38,683 nt of DNA from Clostridia bacterium (GCA_017451915.1 JAFTNJ010000013.1:1-38683); one strand, 5' to 3'; shown: positions 7,689 through 16,523, counted from the stretch's first letter. Translations and numbers: made by a program. Notes: generated by a model not told the origin, from the sequence alone.

Positions 7689-9692
7689 ATGGCAAGCAAG
7701 AGCACCCAAAAGCAACAATACAACGATCAAAGCATCAAAGCCCTTAAGGGCGCCGACCGCGTACGAAAGCGCCCCGCGGTCATTTTTGGCTCCGACGGGC
7801 TGGAGGGCTGTGAGCACTCCTTTTTTGAGATCCTCTCCAACTCGGTAGACGAGGCCAAGGAGGGACACGGCGACGAGATCCGCATTACGGTCTACGCCGA
7901 CAAGAGCATTCTGGTAGACGACCACGGACGCGGCGTTCCCCTGGGCTGGAACGAGAGCGAGGGACGCTGGAACTGGGATCTGATCTACTGTGAGCTCTAC
8001 GCCGGCGGTAAATACGAAAACAACAGCGGCGACTCGGCCTACGAGTACTCCCTGGGTCTGAACGGTCTGGGCGCCTGCGCAACGCAGTACAGCTCGGAGT
8101 TTATGACCGTCCGATCCTACGACGGCACCACCGAGCGCACCATCTCCTTCCGTCAGGGCGAAGTGCAGGGCGAGCTCCGGGAGCGTCCCCTGGTGGGCAA
8201 GGAAAAGCGCACCGGTACCGTGGTGCATTGGCGTCCCGACCTGGAGGTCTTTACCGACATCAACATTCCCCACGATTTCTATCGCGACGTGCTTCACCGT
8301 CAGGCCGTGGTCAACCCCGGCATCTGCTTTACCCTTTGCATTGAGGACGACAACGGGGAGATGACCGGGCAAAAATTCGTGTACCAGGACGGCATCTCGG
8401 ACTATATCCGTGAGGTGGTGGGCGAAGCCTCCCTGACCGAGCCGGTGAACTGGCACCTGGAGACCCGCGGACGTGACCGCGAGGACAAGGACGAATACAA
8501 ATTCAAGGCCGACGTCTCCTTCTGCGTTTCCAATACCGTCACCATGCTGGAATACTACCACAACTCCAGCTATCTGGAATACGGCGGCTCCCCCGACAAG
8601 GCAGTGCGCTCCGCCTTTGTGTACGCCCTGGATAAATACTTGAAGAGCAACAATCGCTACACCAAAAACGAAAATAAGATCACCTTTAACGATATTTCCG
8701 ATTGCCTGGTGCTGGTAATCAACAGCCAATCCACCATGACCTCCTACGAGAACCAGACCAAAAAGGCCATCAATAACACCTTTATTGCCGAGGCCCTGAA
8801 CGAGTTCCTGCGGAAGCAGATGGAGATCTACTTTATTGAGAACCCCAAGGCCGCCGAGCTCTTTGCCAACCAGGTGTTGGTGAACAAGCGGAGCCGTGAG
8901 GATGCCGAAAAGGCCCGCATCAACATCAAAAAGAAGCTCTCGGGCACCATCGACGCCGCCAACAGCGTGGAAAAATTCGTCAACTGCCGCTCCAAGGATC
9001 CCAACGTGGCCGAGCTCTACATCGTAGAGGGCGACTCGGCGCTGACCTCCTGTAAGCTGGGACGCGCCGCCGAGTTCCAGGCCATCATTCCCGTCCGCGG
9101 AAAGACCCTGAACTGCCTTAAGAGCGACTACGACAAGATCTTTAAGAGCGAGATCATCACCGATCTGCTCAAGGTCATCGGTTGCGGCGTGGAGATCCAC
9201 GGCACCAAAAAGAAGGTGGAGAACAACACCTTTGATCTGAACAATCTCCGTTGGTCCAAGATCATCATCTGTACCGATGCCGACGAGGACGGCTTCCAGA
9301 TCCGCACCCTGCTCCTGACCCTGTTCTACCGTCTGCTCCCCACCCTCCTGGCCGAGCATCGGGTATTCATTGCCGAATCTCCCCTCTTTGAGATCACCAC
9401 CAAGGACGAGACCCTCTTTGCCTACGACGAGTTTGAAAAGGCAGAGATCCTGAAGAAGCTGGGCAACAAGAAATACACCCTCCAGCGCTCCAAGGGTCTT
9501 GGTGAGAACGAGCCCGAAATGATGTGGCAGACCACCATGAATCCCGAAACCCGACGTCTGATCTCGGTTTCCCCGGCCGACGCCGCCGCCACGGAGATCA
9601 TGTTTGATACCCTTCTTGGGGACAACCTCCCCGCCCGAAAGAAATTCATTACCGAAAACGGAAGTCGGTACATGAAGGACATTGACGTATAA
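7689..9692 (+). CDS. Type IIA DNA topoisomerase subunit B (divergent GyrB/ParE-like)
   Basis: This 667-residue ATPase/Toprim subunit is predicted to drive strand passage together with a GyrA/ParC-type subunit. The GHKL ATPase domain shows VRKRPAVIFG (canonical families have RPGMYIG), FEILSNSVDEA with the Mg-binding Asn, DDHGRGVPLG and GLNGLGA. The transducer carries ENQTKKAI with the ATP-contact lysine. The Toprim domain has VEGDSALTSCKLGR and CTDADEDGFQIRTLLLTLFYR in place of the usual EGDSAGGSAKQGR and DADVDGSHIR. The acidic residues are kept. The C-terminal end has the ERSKGLGE-like QRSKGLGENEPE. The ATG at 7689 is supported by GAAAGGA 8 bases upstream. No A-subunit gene follows; a terminator comes directly after. 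Confidence 0.9.
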   Translation: MASKSTQKQQYNDQSIKALKGADRVRKRPAVIFGSDGLEGCEHSFFEILSNSVDEAKEGHGDEIRITVYADKSILVDDHGRGVPLGWNESEGRWNWDLIYCELYAGGKYENNSGDSAYEYSLGLNGLGACATQYSSEFMTVRSYDGTTERTISFRQGEVQGELRERPLVGKEKRTGTVVHWRPDLEVFTDINIPHDFYRDVLHRQAVVNPGICFTLCIEDDNGEMTGQKFVYQDGISDYIREVVGEASLTEPVNWHLETRGRDREDKDEYKFKADVSFCVSNTVTMLEYYHNSSYLEYGGSPDKAVRSAFVYALDKYLKSNNRYTKNENKITFNDISDCLVLVINSQSTMTSYENQTKKAINNTFIAEALNEFLRKQMEIYFIENPKAAELFANQVLVNKRSREDAEKARINIKKKLSGTIDAANSVEKFVNCRSKDPNVAELYIVEGDSALTSCKLGRAAEFQAIIPVRGKTLNCLKSDYDKIFKSEIITDLLKVIGCGVEIHGTKKKVENNTFDLNNLRWSKIIICTDADEDGFQIRTLLLTLFYRLLPTLLAEHRVFIAESPLFEITTKDETLFAYDEFEKAEILKKLGNKKYTLQRSKGLGENEPEMMWQTTMNPETRRLISVSPADAAATEIMFDTLLGDNLPARKKFITENGSRYMKDIDV

Positions 9693-9699
9693 TTTCAAT

Positions 9700-9724
9700 C
9701 CCCCAACGGCAACGCCGTTGGGGG
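9700..9724 (+). terminator. Terminator after the topoisomerase gene
   Basis: CCCCCAACGGC (9700-9710) pairs perfectly with GCCGTTGGGGG (9714-9724) around an AAC loop, followed by ATTCTTGTTTGTT. It separates the topoisomerase gene from the PTS operon. The gap to 9838 holds nothing else recognisable; no clear PTS promoter was found there. Confidence 0.85.
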
Positions 9725-9838
9725 ATTCTTGTTTGTTCGCGGCTTTTTTTCGCTTGTTCTGCATAATCCTTCTCCAAAAAGGAAAAATAGCAACAAAGGC
9801 GTTTTTAACACCGTTTGCAGGAAAGGACGATCAAAAGC

Positions 9839-10114
9839 ATGAAAGAATTTACCTACACCGTGGAAGATCCCAATGGGATCCACGCCCGCCCCGCGGGAAA
9901 GCTGGCTACCTTTGCCAAGCAATTCGTTTCCCAGATCCGAGTGCTGGGGAACGGAACCGAAGCCGACGCCAAGCGTCTGCTCTCTCTGATGCGTCTGGGA
10001 GCCACCCGCGGAGCCCTCCTCACCTTCCGCATCGAGGGCGACGACGAGGACGCGGCGGCCTCTGCCCTGGAATCCTTTTGCACCACCCAATGGGGGGACG
10101 GATCCGGCCTATGA
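9839..10114 (+). CDS. ptsH: Phosphocarrier protein HPr, lacking the regulatory Ser46
   Basis: This 91-residue cytoplasmic phosphocarrier takes phosphate from Enzyme I and passes it to EIIA. The phosphorylated His15 is in DPNGIHARPAG, with Arg17 conserved. In Bacillota HPr the segment around residue 46 is usually K-S-I-M-G; here it reads AKRLLSLM, so position 46 is Arg. HPr kinase therefore could not phosphorylate the usual serine, and CcpA-type co-repression through this HPr is unlikely. The ATG at 9839 has AGGAAAGGA about 10 bases upstream. The stop overlaps the ptsI start (ATGA), so the two are translationally coupled. Confidence 0.93.
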   Translation: MKEFTYTVEDPNGIHARPAGKLATFAKQFVSQIRVLGNGTEADAKRLLSLMRLGATRGALLTFRIEGDDEDAAASALESFCTTQWGDGSGL

Positions 10115-11766
10115 CTTCCTCTTCCTCCAATCTCATGCTCTCGGGCATCGGCATCGGAACCCGCAAGATCGCCGGTCCTCTGCACTTCTACCGCCCGCGG
10201 GTTACCCCCCTCCCCACCGCCTCCCATACCGCCGATTCCCGCGCCCAGGAGCTTCGACTGCAAAACGCCCTGACCCAGGCCCGGGAGCAGATCGCGCTCC
10301 TTCACCGCCGCGCTCTGGCCGAGGTGGGACAGACCGAAGCCCAAATTTTTGAGATCCACGCCATGCTCCTGGAGGACGAGGATCTGACCGAAGCCATTGC
10401 CGCGGCCCTCGCCAACGGAGCCTCGGCGGAGCAGGCCGTGGAGTCCGCCGCCAAAGGGGTGGCCGCCGACCTGGAGGCCTTAGGGGATCCCTATCTTTCG
10501 GGCCGTGCCGCCGACGTGCGGGACGTAGCCGAGCGGATCCTGCTCAATCTCTCGGGCTCCCACGGAGAGTCTGCGACCAAAGCCCCGGATCGGCCCTATA
10601 TTCTGGTGGCGCGGGATCTGACGCCCTCCCAGACCATGTCTCTGGAGAAGGAAAAGCTCCTGGGCTTTGTCACCCTGGAGGGGACGCCCAATTCCCACAC
10701 CTCGATCCTGGCCCGTGCCATGGGAATCCCCGCTCTGGTGGGCGTGGGACAGCTGGACGAGCACTATGACGGCAGCTTTGCCCTGCTGGACGCCGCCCAC
10801 GGCACCCTGACCCTTTCCCCCGACGAGGGGCGGCGGGCCGAATTTCAACGCCTGGTGGAGCAGGAAAACGAGATCGCCCGGGAGCATGACCGCTACCTGC
10901 GCACCCTGCTCAACAAGCCCGCGGTGACCCGCAGCGGTCGCAGAATTCTGATCTACGCCAACGTAGGGGACGAAGCCGAGGCAGAAAGCGCGATGGTCAA
11001 CGGTGCCGACGGGATCGGTCTGTTGCGAAGCGAATTCCTTTATCTCTCCCTGGATCGCTACCCCACCGAGGAGGAGCTCACCGCGGCCTATGACGCCATG
11101 GTCTGCAAGATGCAGGGCAAGCGCATCGTGATCCGTACTCTGGACGTGGGAGCCGACAAGCGCATTGCCTATTTCGACCTCCCCGAGGAGCCCAATCCCG
11201 CCCTGGGCTTTCGTGCCGTACGTCTGTGTCTGGCACGGGAGGGGCTCTTTAAAACCCAGCTCCGCGCCATTCTGCGGGCCTCGGCCAAGGGCACCATCTC
11301 CATCATGCTCCCCATGATCGTTTCGGTGGAGGAGGTGCGCCGCTGTCGGGATCTGCTGGAGGAATGTAAGGAGGAGCTCTCCCGGGAGCAGATCCCCTTT
11401 GACTCCAAGATCGAATTCGGCATCATGGTGGAAACTCCCGCGGCGGCCATTATGAGCCGCGAGCTTGCCGAGGAGGTGGACTTCTTCTCGGTGGGCACCA
11501 ACGACCTGACCCAATATACCCTGGCCATTGACCGTCAAAATCCCAAGGTCGCCCCCTTGGGAGAGAAAAACGGGGAGGCGGTGCTCCGCCTGATCGAGCT
11601 GTCGGCCGCCGCCATTCACGCCCGCGGGGGCTGGATCGGCGTTTGCGGTGAAATGGCCGCCGATCTGCGTTTGACCCAGCGTCTGTTGGACATGGGGGTA
11701 GACGAGCTCTCGGTGTCCCCGCCCTATCTTTTGGGCGTGCGGGAAAAGGTCACCGAATGTAAATAA
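10111..11766 (+). CDS. ptsI: Phosphoenolpyruvate-protein phosphotransferase (PTS Enzyme I)
   Basis: This 551-residue enzyme moves phosphate from PEP to HPr. The N-terminal HPr-binding region is followed by the phosphohistidine loop TPNSHTSILARAMG (about His196; canonical families have SHSAIMAR). The C-terminal PEP-binding barrel shows DGIGLLRSEFLY, RTLDVGADK, LGFRAVRLCL, IMLPMIVSVEEV, GIMVETPAAA, FFSVGTNDLTQY and GVCGEMA. It is slightly shorter than typical (about 570). The ATG at 10111 overlaps the ptsH stop. It lies upstream of the EIIA and EIICB genes in the same direction, forming a complete sugar PTS operon. Confidence 0.96.
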   Translation: MTSSSSNLMLSGIGIGTRKIAGPLHFYRPRVTPLPTASHTADSRAQELRLQNALTQAREQIALLHRRALAEVGQTEAQIFEIHAMLLEDEDLTEAIAAALANGASAEQAVESAAKGVAADLEALGDPYLSGRAADVRDVAERILLNLSGSHGESATKAPDRPYILVARDLTPSQTMSLEKEKLLGFVTLEGTPNSHTSILARAMGIPALVGVGQLDEHYDGSFALLDAAHGTLTLSPDEGRRAEFQRLVEQENEIAREHDRYLRTLLNKPAVTRSGRRILIYANVGDEAEAESAMVNGADGIGLLRSEFLYLSLDRYPTEEELTAAYDAMVCKMQGKRIVIRTLDVGADKRIAYFDLPEEPNPALGFRAVRLCLAREGLFKTQLRAILRASAKGTISIMLPMIVSVEEVRRCRDLLEECKEELSREQIPFDSKIEFGIMVETPAAAIMSRELAEEVDFFSVGTNDLTQYTLAIDRQNPKVAPLGEKNGEAVLRLIELSAAAIHARGGWIGVCGEMAADLRLTQRLLDMGVDELSVSPPYLLGVREKVTECK

Positions 11767-11787
11767 CTCTATTGAAAGGATTCTTCC

Positions 11788-12270
11788 ATGCGTCTGTTTC
11801 AAAAAACCAAAGCGCTATTGGCGGTGTGCAGTGGGAACGCCCAGCCCCTCTCCGCCGTTCCCGACGAGGCCTTCGCCTCCGAAATGCTGGGCAAGGGCTT
11901 TGCCGTAGAGCCCTCCGAGCCCTTCTTTTATTCTCCCGTGGACGGCACCCTGGAAAGCATTTCCGACACCTGCCACGCCTACACCATCCTCACCGAGGAC
12001 GGGCTGGACGTTCTGGTACACATTGGAGTGGATACCGTGACCCTGGGCGGTCGCGGCTTCTCTCCTGCGGTGCAAGCGGGACGTCGGATCCGCGCCGGGG
12101 AGCTTTTGGCGCGGGTGGATCTGGAGCTCCTGAAGGAAAAAGGACTCCCCACCGTGACCTCGGTCCTGGTCACCAACCCCGAAATGCTGGAAAGCATTGA
12201 ATACCAATTTGGCAAGGTCATTGGCGGCAAGGACGCCGTGGTGGCCTACCGAACCAAAAAGAAAGGATAA
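11788..12270 (+). CDS. PTS EIIA component, glucose-type (EIIA-Glc/Crr-like)
   Basis: A 160-residue single-domain EIIA of the glucose superfamily that relays phosphate from HPr to EIIB. FYSPVDGTLESISD matches the opening of the domain. His63 (in DTCHAYTIL) and His78 (in DVLVHIGVDTV) are the expected pair, with His78 the phosphorylated residue. The C-terminus shows TSVLVTNPEML. It is a free-standing protein, whereas many Bacillota fuse EIIA to EIICB. GAAAGGA stands 7 bases upstream of the ATG. It starts 21 bases after ptsI and ends 2 bases before the EIICB gene. Confidence 0.93.
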   Translation: MRLFQKTKALLAVCSGNAQPLSAVPDEAFASEMLGKGFAVEPSEPFFYSPVDGTLESISDTCHAYTILTEDGLDVLVHIGVDTVTLGGRGFSPAVQAGRRIRAGELLARVDLELLKEKGLPTVTSVLVTNPEMLESIEYQFGKVIGGKDAVVAYRTKKKG

Positions 12271-12272
12271 TC

Positions 12273-13889
12273 ATGGCTGAAGCAATCAAACGAAACTCGG
12301 GTGCGGGAGCCTTCAGCGTTCTGCAACGGGTAGGACGCGCCTTTATGCTCCCCATTGCCCTGCTCCCTATTGCCGGACTTCTTTTGGGCGTGGGAGCTTC
12401 CTTTACCAACATCACCACCCTGGAGGCCTACAACCTGCTGGGAATCATGGGCCCCGGCACCTTCCTTTACTCGGCCTTCTCCCTTCTGGCCTCGGTGGGA
12501 ACCGTCATCTTTGACAACCTCCCCCTCCTGTTTGCCATGGGCGTTGCCCTTGGCATGGCCGAGAACGAAAAGGCCACCGCCACCCTCTCGGCGGCCATTG
12601 CCTTCTTTGTAATGCACAAGACCGTGAGTACCCTACTCTCCATCAGCGGCAGGCTGGCCGAGGGTGCCATGCCCGAGGGAACCGTGGCCAACGTGGTGGG
12701 GATCCAATCCCTGCAGATGGGCGTCTTTGGCGGCATCATCGTGGGTTTGGGCGTGGCCTGGCTCACCAACCGCTTTTATAAGATCCGCCTGCCCAACGTC
12801 ATCTCCTTCTTTGGCGGCTCCCGCTTTATTCCCATCATCTCCACCACCGTCTATCTTCTGGTGGGCGTGCTGATGTATTTCGTCTGGCCCTATATTCAAA
12901 GCGGCATCTACGCCCTGGGCGATCTGGTGCTTCGCTCGGGCTACGCGGGGACCCTGATCTACGGCTTTACCGAGCGTATTCTGATCCCCTTTGGTTTGCA
13001 CCACGTCTTCTATCTTCCCTTCTGGCAGACGGGTGTGGGCGGCTCGGCCCTCATCGACGGAGTTATGGTCTACGGCGCACAGAATATCTTCTTTGCCGAA
13101 TTGGCCTCTCCCAATACGGTAAAGTTCTCGGTGGATGCCTGCCGCTTTATGAGCGGAAAATTCCCCTTGATGATCTTCGGTCTTCCCGGTGCGGCCCTGG
13201 CCATGTATACCTGCGCTGATCCCAAAAAGCGAAAGGTGGCGGGCGGTCTGCTCCTCTCGGCGGCGCTGACCGCCATGCTCACGGGCATTACCGAGCCCCT
13301 GGAATTCACCTTCCTCTTTGTGGCTCCCGTGCTCTACGTGATCCACTCGGTTCTCGCCGGTCTTGCCTATATGCTGATGCACATTCTGAACGTGGGCGTG
13401 GGCATGACCTTTTCGGGAGGCATCATTGACCTGACCCTCTTTGGCATTCTGCAGGGGAACGCCAAGACCAACTGGATCATGATCCCTCTGGTGGGCGCGC
13501 TGTATTTTTTGGTGTATTTCCTGCTCTTCCGGTTCCTGATCCGCAAGCGGAATTACGCCACCCCGGGGCGCGAGGCCGAGGGGGACGAAACCAAGCTTTA
13601 CACCCGTGCCGACTACAACGAGAAAAAGAGCAAGAGCGGTGCCGATCCCCACGCGATCTCCAAAATGATTCTGGAGGGACTTGGAGGCAAGGAGAACATT
13701 GCCGGTCTGGATTGCTGTGCCACCCGACTGCGGGTGTCGGTGAAGGATCCCGCCAAGGTCTCGGACGCGCTCCTGAAGCAAAGCGGTGCCGGCGGAGTGA
13801 TCCGCAAGGGCGTGGGCGTGCAGGTGGTCTACGGCCCCCAGGTGTCGGTCATCAAGAGCGAATTGGAAGACTATATGAAAACGTTGTAA
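12273..13889 (+). CDS. PTS EIICB component, glucose/maltose/N-acetylglucosamine family
   Basis: A 538-residue membrane permease that imports and phosphorylates a sugar. The EIIC domain (about 1-420) has some ten hydrophobic segments, GLHHVFYLPFWQTG and the substrate-region signature GITEPLEFTFLF. The C-terminal EIIB domain (about 460-538) carries the phosphocysteine in GLDCCATRLRV (Cys482). The motifs place it in the glucose/maltose/GlcNAc permease family, but substrate choice cannot be read from sequence by eye. The ribosome binding site AAAGGA sits at the end of the EIIA gene. The strong hairpin at 13894-13929 ends the operon. Confidence 0.92.
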   Translation: MAEAIKRNSGAGAFSVLQRVGRAFMLPIALLPIAGLLLGVGASFTNITTLEAYNLLGIMGPGTFLYSAFSLLASVGTVIFDNLPLLFAMGVALGMAENEKATATLSAAIAFFVMHKTVSTLLSISGRLAEGAMPEGTVANVVGIQSLQMGVFGGIIVGLGVAWLTNRFYKIRLPNVISFFGGSRFIPIISTTVYLLVGVLMYFVWPYIQSGIYALGDLVLRSGYAGTLIYGFTERILIPFGLHHVFYLPFWQTGVGGSALIDGVMVYGAQNIFFAELASPNTVKFSVDACRFMSGKFPLMIFGLPGAALAMYTCADPKKRKVAGGLLLSAALTAMLTGITEPLEFTFLFVAPVLYVIHSVLAGLAYMLMHILNVGVGMTFSGGIIDLTLFGILQGNAKTNWIMIPLVGALYFLVYFLLFRFLIRKRNYATPGREAEGDETKLYTRADYNEKKSKSGADPHAISKMILEGLGGKENIAGLDCCATRLRVSVKDPAKVSDALLKQSGAGGVIRKGVGVQVVYGPQVSVIKSELEDYMKTL

Positions 13890-13893
13890 AATA

Positions 13894-13929
13894 AAAAACG
13901 GTAGATCTCTGCGGAGATCTACCGTTTTT
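13894..13929. terminator. Bidirectional terminator between the PTS operon and the AraC-type gene
   Basis: A 16-bp perfect stem (13894-13909 with 13914-13929) with loop TGCG. Its arms begin with A5 and end with T5, so it can stop transcripts from both convergent genes. Confidence 0.9.
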
Positions 13930-13945
13930 GCATTCCGGAAACGGG

Positions 13946-14815
13946 TCAACGATCGGAAGGCGCAACCGGGGCGCGGGGGCTTTGCTTATATTGATATGGT
14001 GTGACCCCCAGAATGCGGCGGAAGGTGCGAATGAAGGCCGAGCAATCCGAAAATCCCACCCGATAGCAGGCCTCGGTGACCGAGCATCCCGTGTTCAGGA
14101 GGGCCGCCGCCCGATGGACGCGGTACTCGGTCAGGTACTGGTACACCGAGCGTCCCATATAAGCCTTAAAGGTGCGGGACAGATAGGCCGCGCTGCAGCC
14201 CGCCGTATGGGCAAGCTGACTGACCGTCAGCCGCTCCTGATAGTTCCCGGTAATGTACTCCACCGTACGTTGAACGATCGGGGTGCCCAGGGGCAGAGGG
14301 GGCATTCCTTGGGATTGGGAGGACAGGGCCGTGAGCAGTAGCAACAGTTCCAAAAGCACGGAAAAGGCCCCCAGCGCATGGCAATCACCTTTCCCCTTGG
14401 CAAAGTCCGCCAGGGTCTCGGCAATCTCCAGGATCCGCGTCTTTTCCTCATAGCTTCCCCGGATGCAATTGGTTCGTCCCGGCTCCTCCGTGGAAAACAG
14501 CTTGGCAACCGGCGGGTATTCGCCCTCCACACGGCGCAAGAATTCCCGGGACGGAAAGATGTGCAAAAAGCGAAAGCGTCCCCCCGTGGAAAATCTTCCA
14601 AAATGCACCTCGTTTGGAGCGTACAAAGACACGTCCCCCCGCTCGCCTCCCACCAGTCGGTCACCGATCACCCCGTAGAGGCCGTCCGTAAGATGGATGC
14701 TGATCTTGGGCTCGTGGTAAAGAACGATCCGACTGTCGGTGGCGGCATACTCCCGCTCGGTATAGGTCACCGTCACCGGCCCCAATCCAAACACCTGAAA
14801 GCTTCTTTGCACCAT
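13946..14815 (-). CDS. AraC/XylS family transcriptional regulator
   Basis: A 289-residue DNA-binding regulator. The N-terminal half is a probable cupin-type sensor domain, with ISIHLTDGLYGVIGD and the segment around GRFRFLHIFPSREF. The C-terminal 100 residues form the double helix-turn-helix: LTVSQLAHTAGCSAAYLSRTF, then VTEACYRVGFSDCSAFIRTFR and the signature end GVTPYQYK. The ATG at 14815 was chosen for AAGGAG 7 bases upstream; the longer frame has no such site. It is convergent with the PTS operon and divergent from the YgjV-WbsX gene, so either could be its target; the divergent gene is the more usual arrangement. Confidence 0.93.
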   Translation of the reverse strand: MVQRSFQVFGLGPVTVTYTEREYAATDSRIVLYHEPKISIHLTDGLYGVIGDRLVGGERGDVSLYAPNEVHFGRFSTGGRFRFLHIFPSREFLRRVEGEYPPVAKLFSTEEPGRTNCIRGSYEEKTRILEIAETLADFAKGKGDCHALGAFSVLLELLLLLTALSSQSQGMPPLPLGTPIVQRTVEYITGNYQERLTVSQLAHTAGCSAAYLSRTFKAYMGRSVYQYLTEYRVHRAAALLNTGCSVTEACYRVGFSDCSAFIRTFRRILGVTPYQYKQSPRAPVAPSDR

Positions 14816-14884
14816 GGCTGTTCTCCTTGTTTTGAAATCGCCTATTTTTTGTATCAAATAGAGCTATTTTCCTCAAAAAATATG

Positions 14885-14893
14885 TGATATAAT
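14885..14893 (+). promoter_or_regulatory. Extended -10 promoter for the YgjV-WbsX fusion gene
   Basis: TGATATAAT (TATAAT at 14888-14893) lies about 40 bases before the ATG. The -35 position (TATTTT, 14865-14870) is weak, which would suit activation by the divergent AraC-type protein. Confidence 0.6.
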
Positions 14894-14933
14894 CATAGCA
14901 CAAAAAATTTTGAATGTCAAGGGAGAACGATTT

Positions 14934-16463
14934 ATGAATCTTGCGGCATGGGTGCTTGGCACCGTGGGAGTGATCCTAAATCTCATCATTTATCAGCAGA
15001 CCACATCCAAAAGGGTACTGCTTTTTAAGCTGCTTTCGGACATCGTCTGGGCGGTGCAGTATCTCCTGCTGGGAGCGTACACGGGCTGTTGCATTGCCTG
15101 CGTTGCCGTTTTGCGAGAAGCGGTGTTTTATAAGGTGGATCGCAAAAGCCGCACGGGCGTGGCTTGCCTGGGAATTTTTACGGCGGTATCTCTCCTCTCG
15201 GCAGCCCTGACTTGGAGCTCCGCCCTCTCCCTGTTGCCCGCCGTAGCATCGGTGATCTCGGTGTTTGCCTTTTATTTTGCCATTCCCCGCCTCTCCCGGA
15301 TCCTGGCCCTCCCCATCTCCCTTTGTATGGGGATCTATGCCCTGACGGTAGGCTCCTATCTCGGCGTCGTCAACGAGATGATCACGGTCGCCTCGGCTCT
15401 GGTGGGGATCCTGTTCATCGATCTTTGGAAGAAGAAAAAGAAGGGCGTCCGTGTCAGTGCCATCCACTGGGATTGCTCCCTGCCCTCGACCACCTATTTT
15501 GGTTATCACCAAACCAGAACGCTCTCTCCACAAAAATACCGCACCGTCACCCCCTTCTACGCCGACGTTTTGGATGTGAACAAGATCGATTATCACGTCA
15601 GAACCCAAGAGGAATACGACAAAGAGTTGGAATACGCCATCCAAGCAGGAATCGACTATTTTTCCTACGTATTCTACCCCGACGCGGGCTCCCGAGCGCA
15701 CGTCAGCACCTCGCCCTCGGACTGCTCTCACAGGGTCTATGAGCTGAACTATGCTCGCAGAATGCACCAGAGCAGTGCCCTGCGGAGCAAGATCGGCATG
15801 GCGGCGATCATGGGACCCCATCCCTTTGCCGAGGCCGACTACCTGGAGCTGGCAGAGCTGTTGAAGCAGCCCTATTACGAAAAGCTCAACGGTCGCCCCA
15901 TTGTTTTTTTCTTCCGACAGATCAATCCCAAAGATATTGCGGGGGTCCGCAATGCTGTCACCCGGCTTGGAGGCGTACAACCGCTGTTTTTTGTTATGTT
16001 CAACCGCCTGCCGCCCGAGGATGCCGACTACAGCCTTGTGGACGGCATCTCGGCGTACGCCTGTTCCCGCGGCGATGTAACGAGCTACTCCGAGCTTCTT
16101 GAAATTTCGCTCAAGGATAACGAGGCGCGCGCACAAAAATGTCGGCTTGCGATCCCCTTGTTCCCCACCGGCTGGAATCCCGCGCCGCGCATGGATATTC
16201 CCTCCCCCTGGGTGAACTACAAAAAAAGAAGCTACGCCAAGCACGCCACCCCCGCCGAGCTGGTAGCTGGCGCAAAAACGTTTTCCGCATGGATCAAGGC
16301 CTCCTTGGGAGACCGCTTTGCGGGGCATATCATGATCTTTGCCTGGAACGAATTTGAGGAGGGCGGATGGATCTGCCCCACCTACAACGAGGACCTCACG
16401 GTGAACACCGAAAGGGTCACCGCAGTTGCGCAGATCGTGAAAGAGTGGAAGAAGGAGCTATAA
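14934..16463 (+). CDS. Fusion of YgjV-like membrane domain and WbsX/GH99-like domain
   Basis: A 509-residue protein of two parts. Residues 1-170 are polytopic, resembling the YgjV inner-membrane family: LNLIIYQQTTSKRVLLFKLLSD, AVQYLLLGAYTGC and several further hydrophobic segments, closing with DLWKKKKKG. From about 171 the protein resembles WbsX/GH99-like proteins, (beta/alpha)8 domains linked to polysaccharide synthesis or glycan cleavage: SAIHWDCSLP, LEYAIQAGIDYFSYVFYP, KLNGRPIVFFF, and near the end HIMIFAWNEFEEGGWICPT, where NEFEEG matches the family acidic motif. The positive KKKKK after the last membrane segment suggests that the WbsX part is cytoplasmic. The ATG at 14934 has GGGAGA upstream; an in-frame TTG at 14910 was rejected. 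Confidence 0.78.
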   Translation: MNLAAWVLGTVGVILNLIIYQQTTSKRVLLFKLLSDIVWAVQYLLLGAYTGCCIACVAVLREAVFYKVDRKSRTGVACLGIFTAVSLLSAALTWSSALSLLPAVASVISVFAFYFAIPRLSRILALPISLCMGIYALTVGSYLGVVNEMITVASALVGILFIDLWKKKKKGVRVSAIHWDCSLPSTTYFGYHQTRTLSPQKYRTVTPFYADVLDVNKIDYHVRTQEEYDKELEYAIQAGIDYFSYVFYPDAGSRAHVSTSPSDCSHRVYELNYARRMHQSSALRSKIGMAAIMGPHPFAEADYLELAELLKQPYYEKLNGRPIVFFFRQINPKDIAGVRNAVTRLGGVQPLFFVMFNRLPPEDADYSLVDGISAYACSRGDVTSYSELLEISLKDNEARAQKCRLAIPLFPTGWNPAPRMDIPSPWVNYKKRSYAKHATPAELVAGAKTFSAWIKASLGDRFAGHIMIFAWNEFEEGGWICPTYNEDLTVNTERVTAVAQIVKEWKKEL

Positions 16464-16478
16464 GCGACTGAACTTTTT

Positions 16479-16517
16479 AAGGGTCTGTCTCAAAGCTGCA
16501 ATTTGAGACAGACCCTT
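16479..16517. terminator. Bidirectional hairpin terminator
   Basis: A 16-bp stem (16479-16494 with 16502-16517), 7-base loop, followed by ACTTTTTC on the plus strand. It lies between the convergent YgjV-WbsX gene and the dehydrogenase remnant. Confidence 0.8.
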
Positions 16518-16523
16518 ACTTTT

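Noticed and set aside
7533-9764. A 743-codon minus-strand frame opposite the topoisomerase gene
   Set aside because: It covers the topoisomerase promoter and terminator and has no recognisable domain.
9725-9838. Promoter for the PTS operon (CATAAT at 9762-9767)
   Set aside because: No -35 element at a workable distance, so it was not listed as a feature although some promoter must exist.
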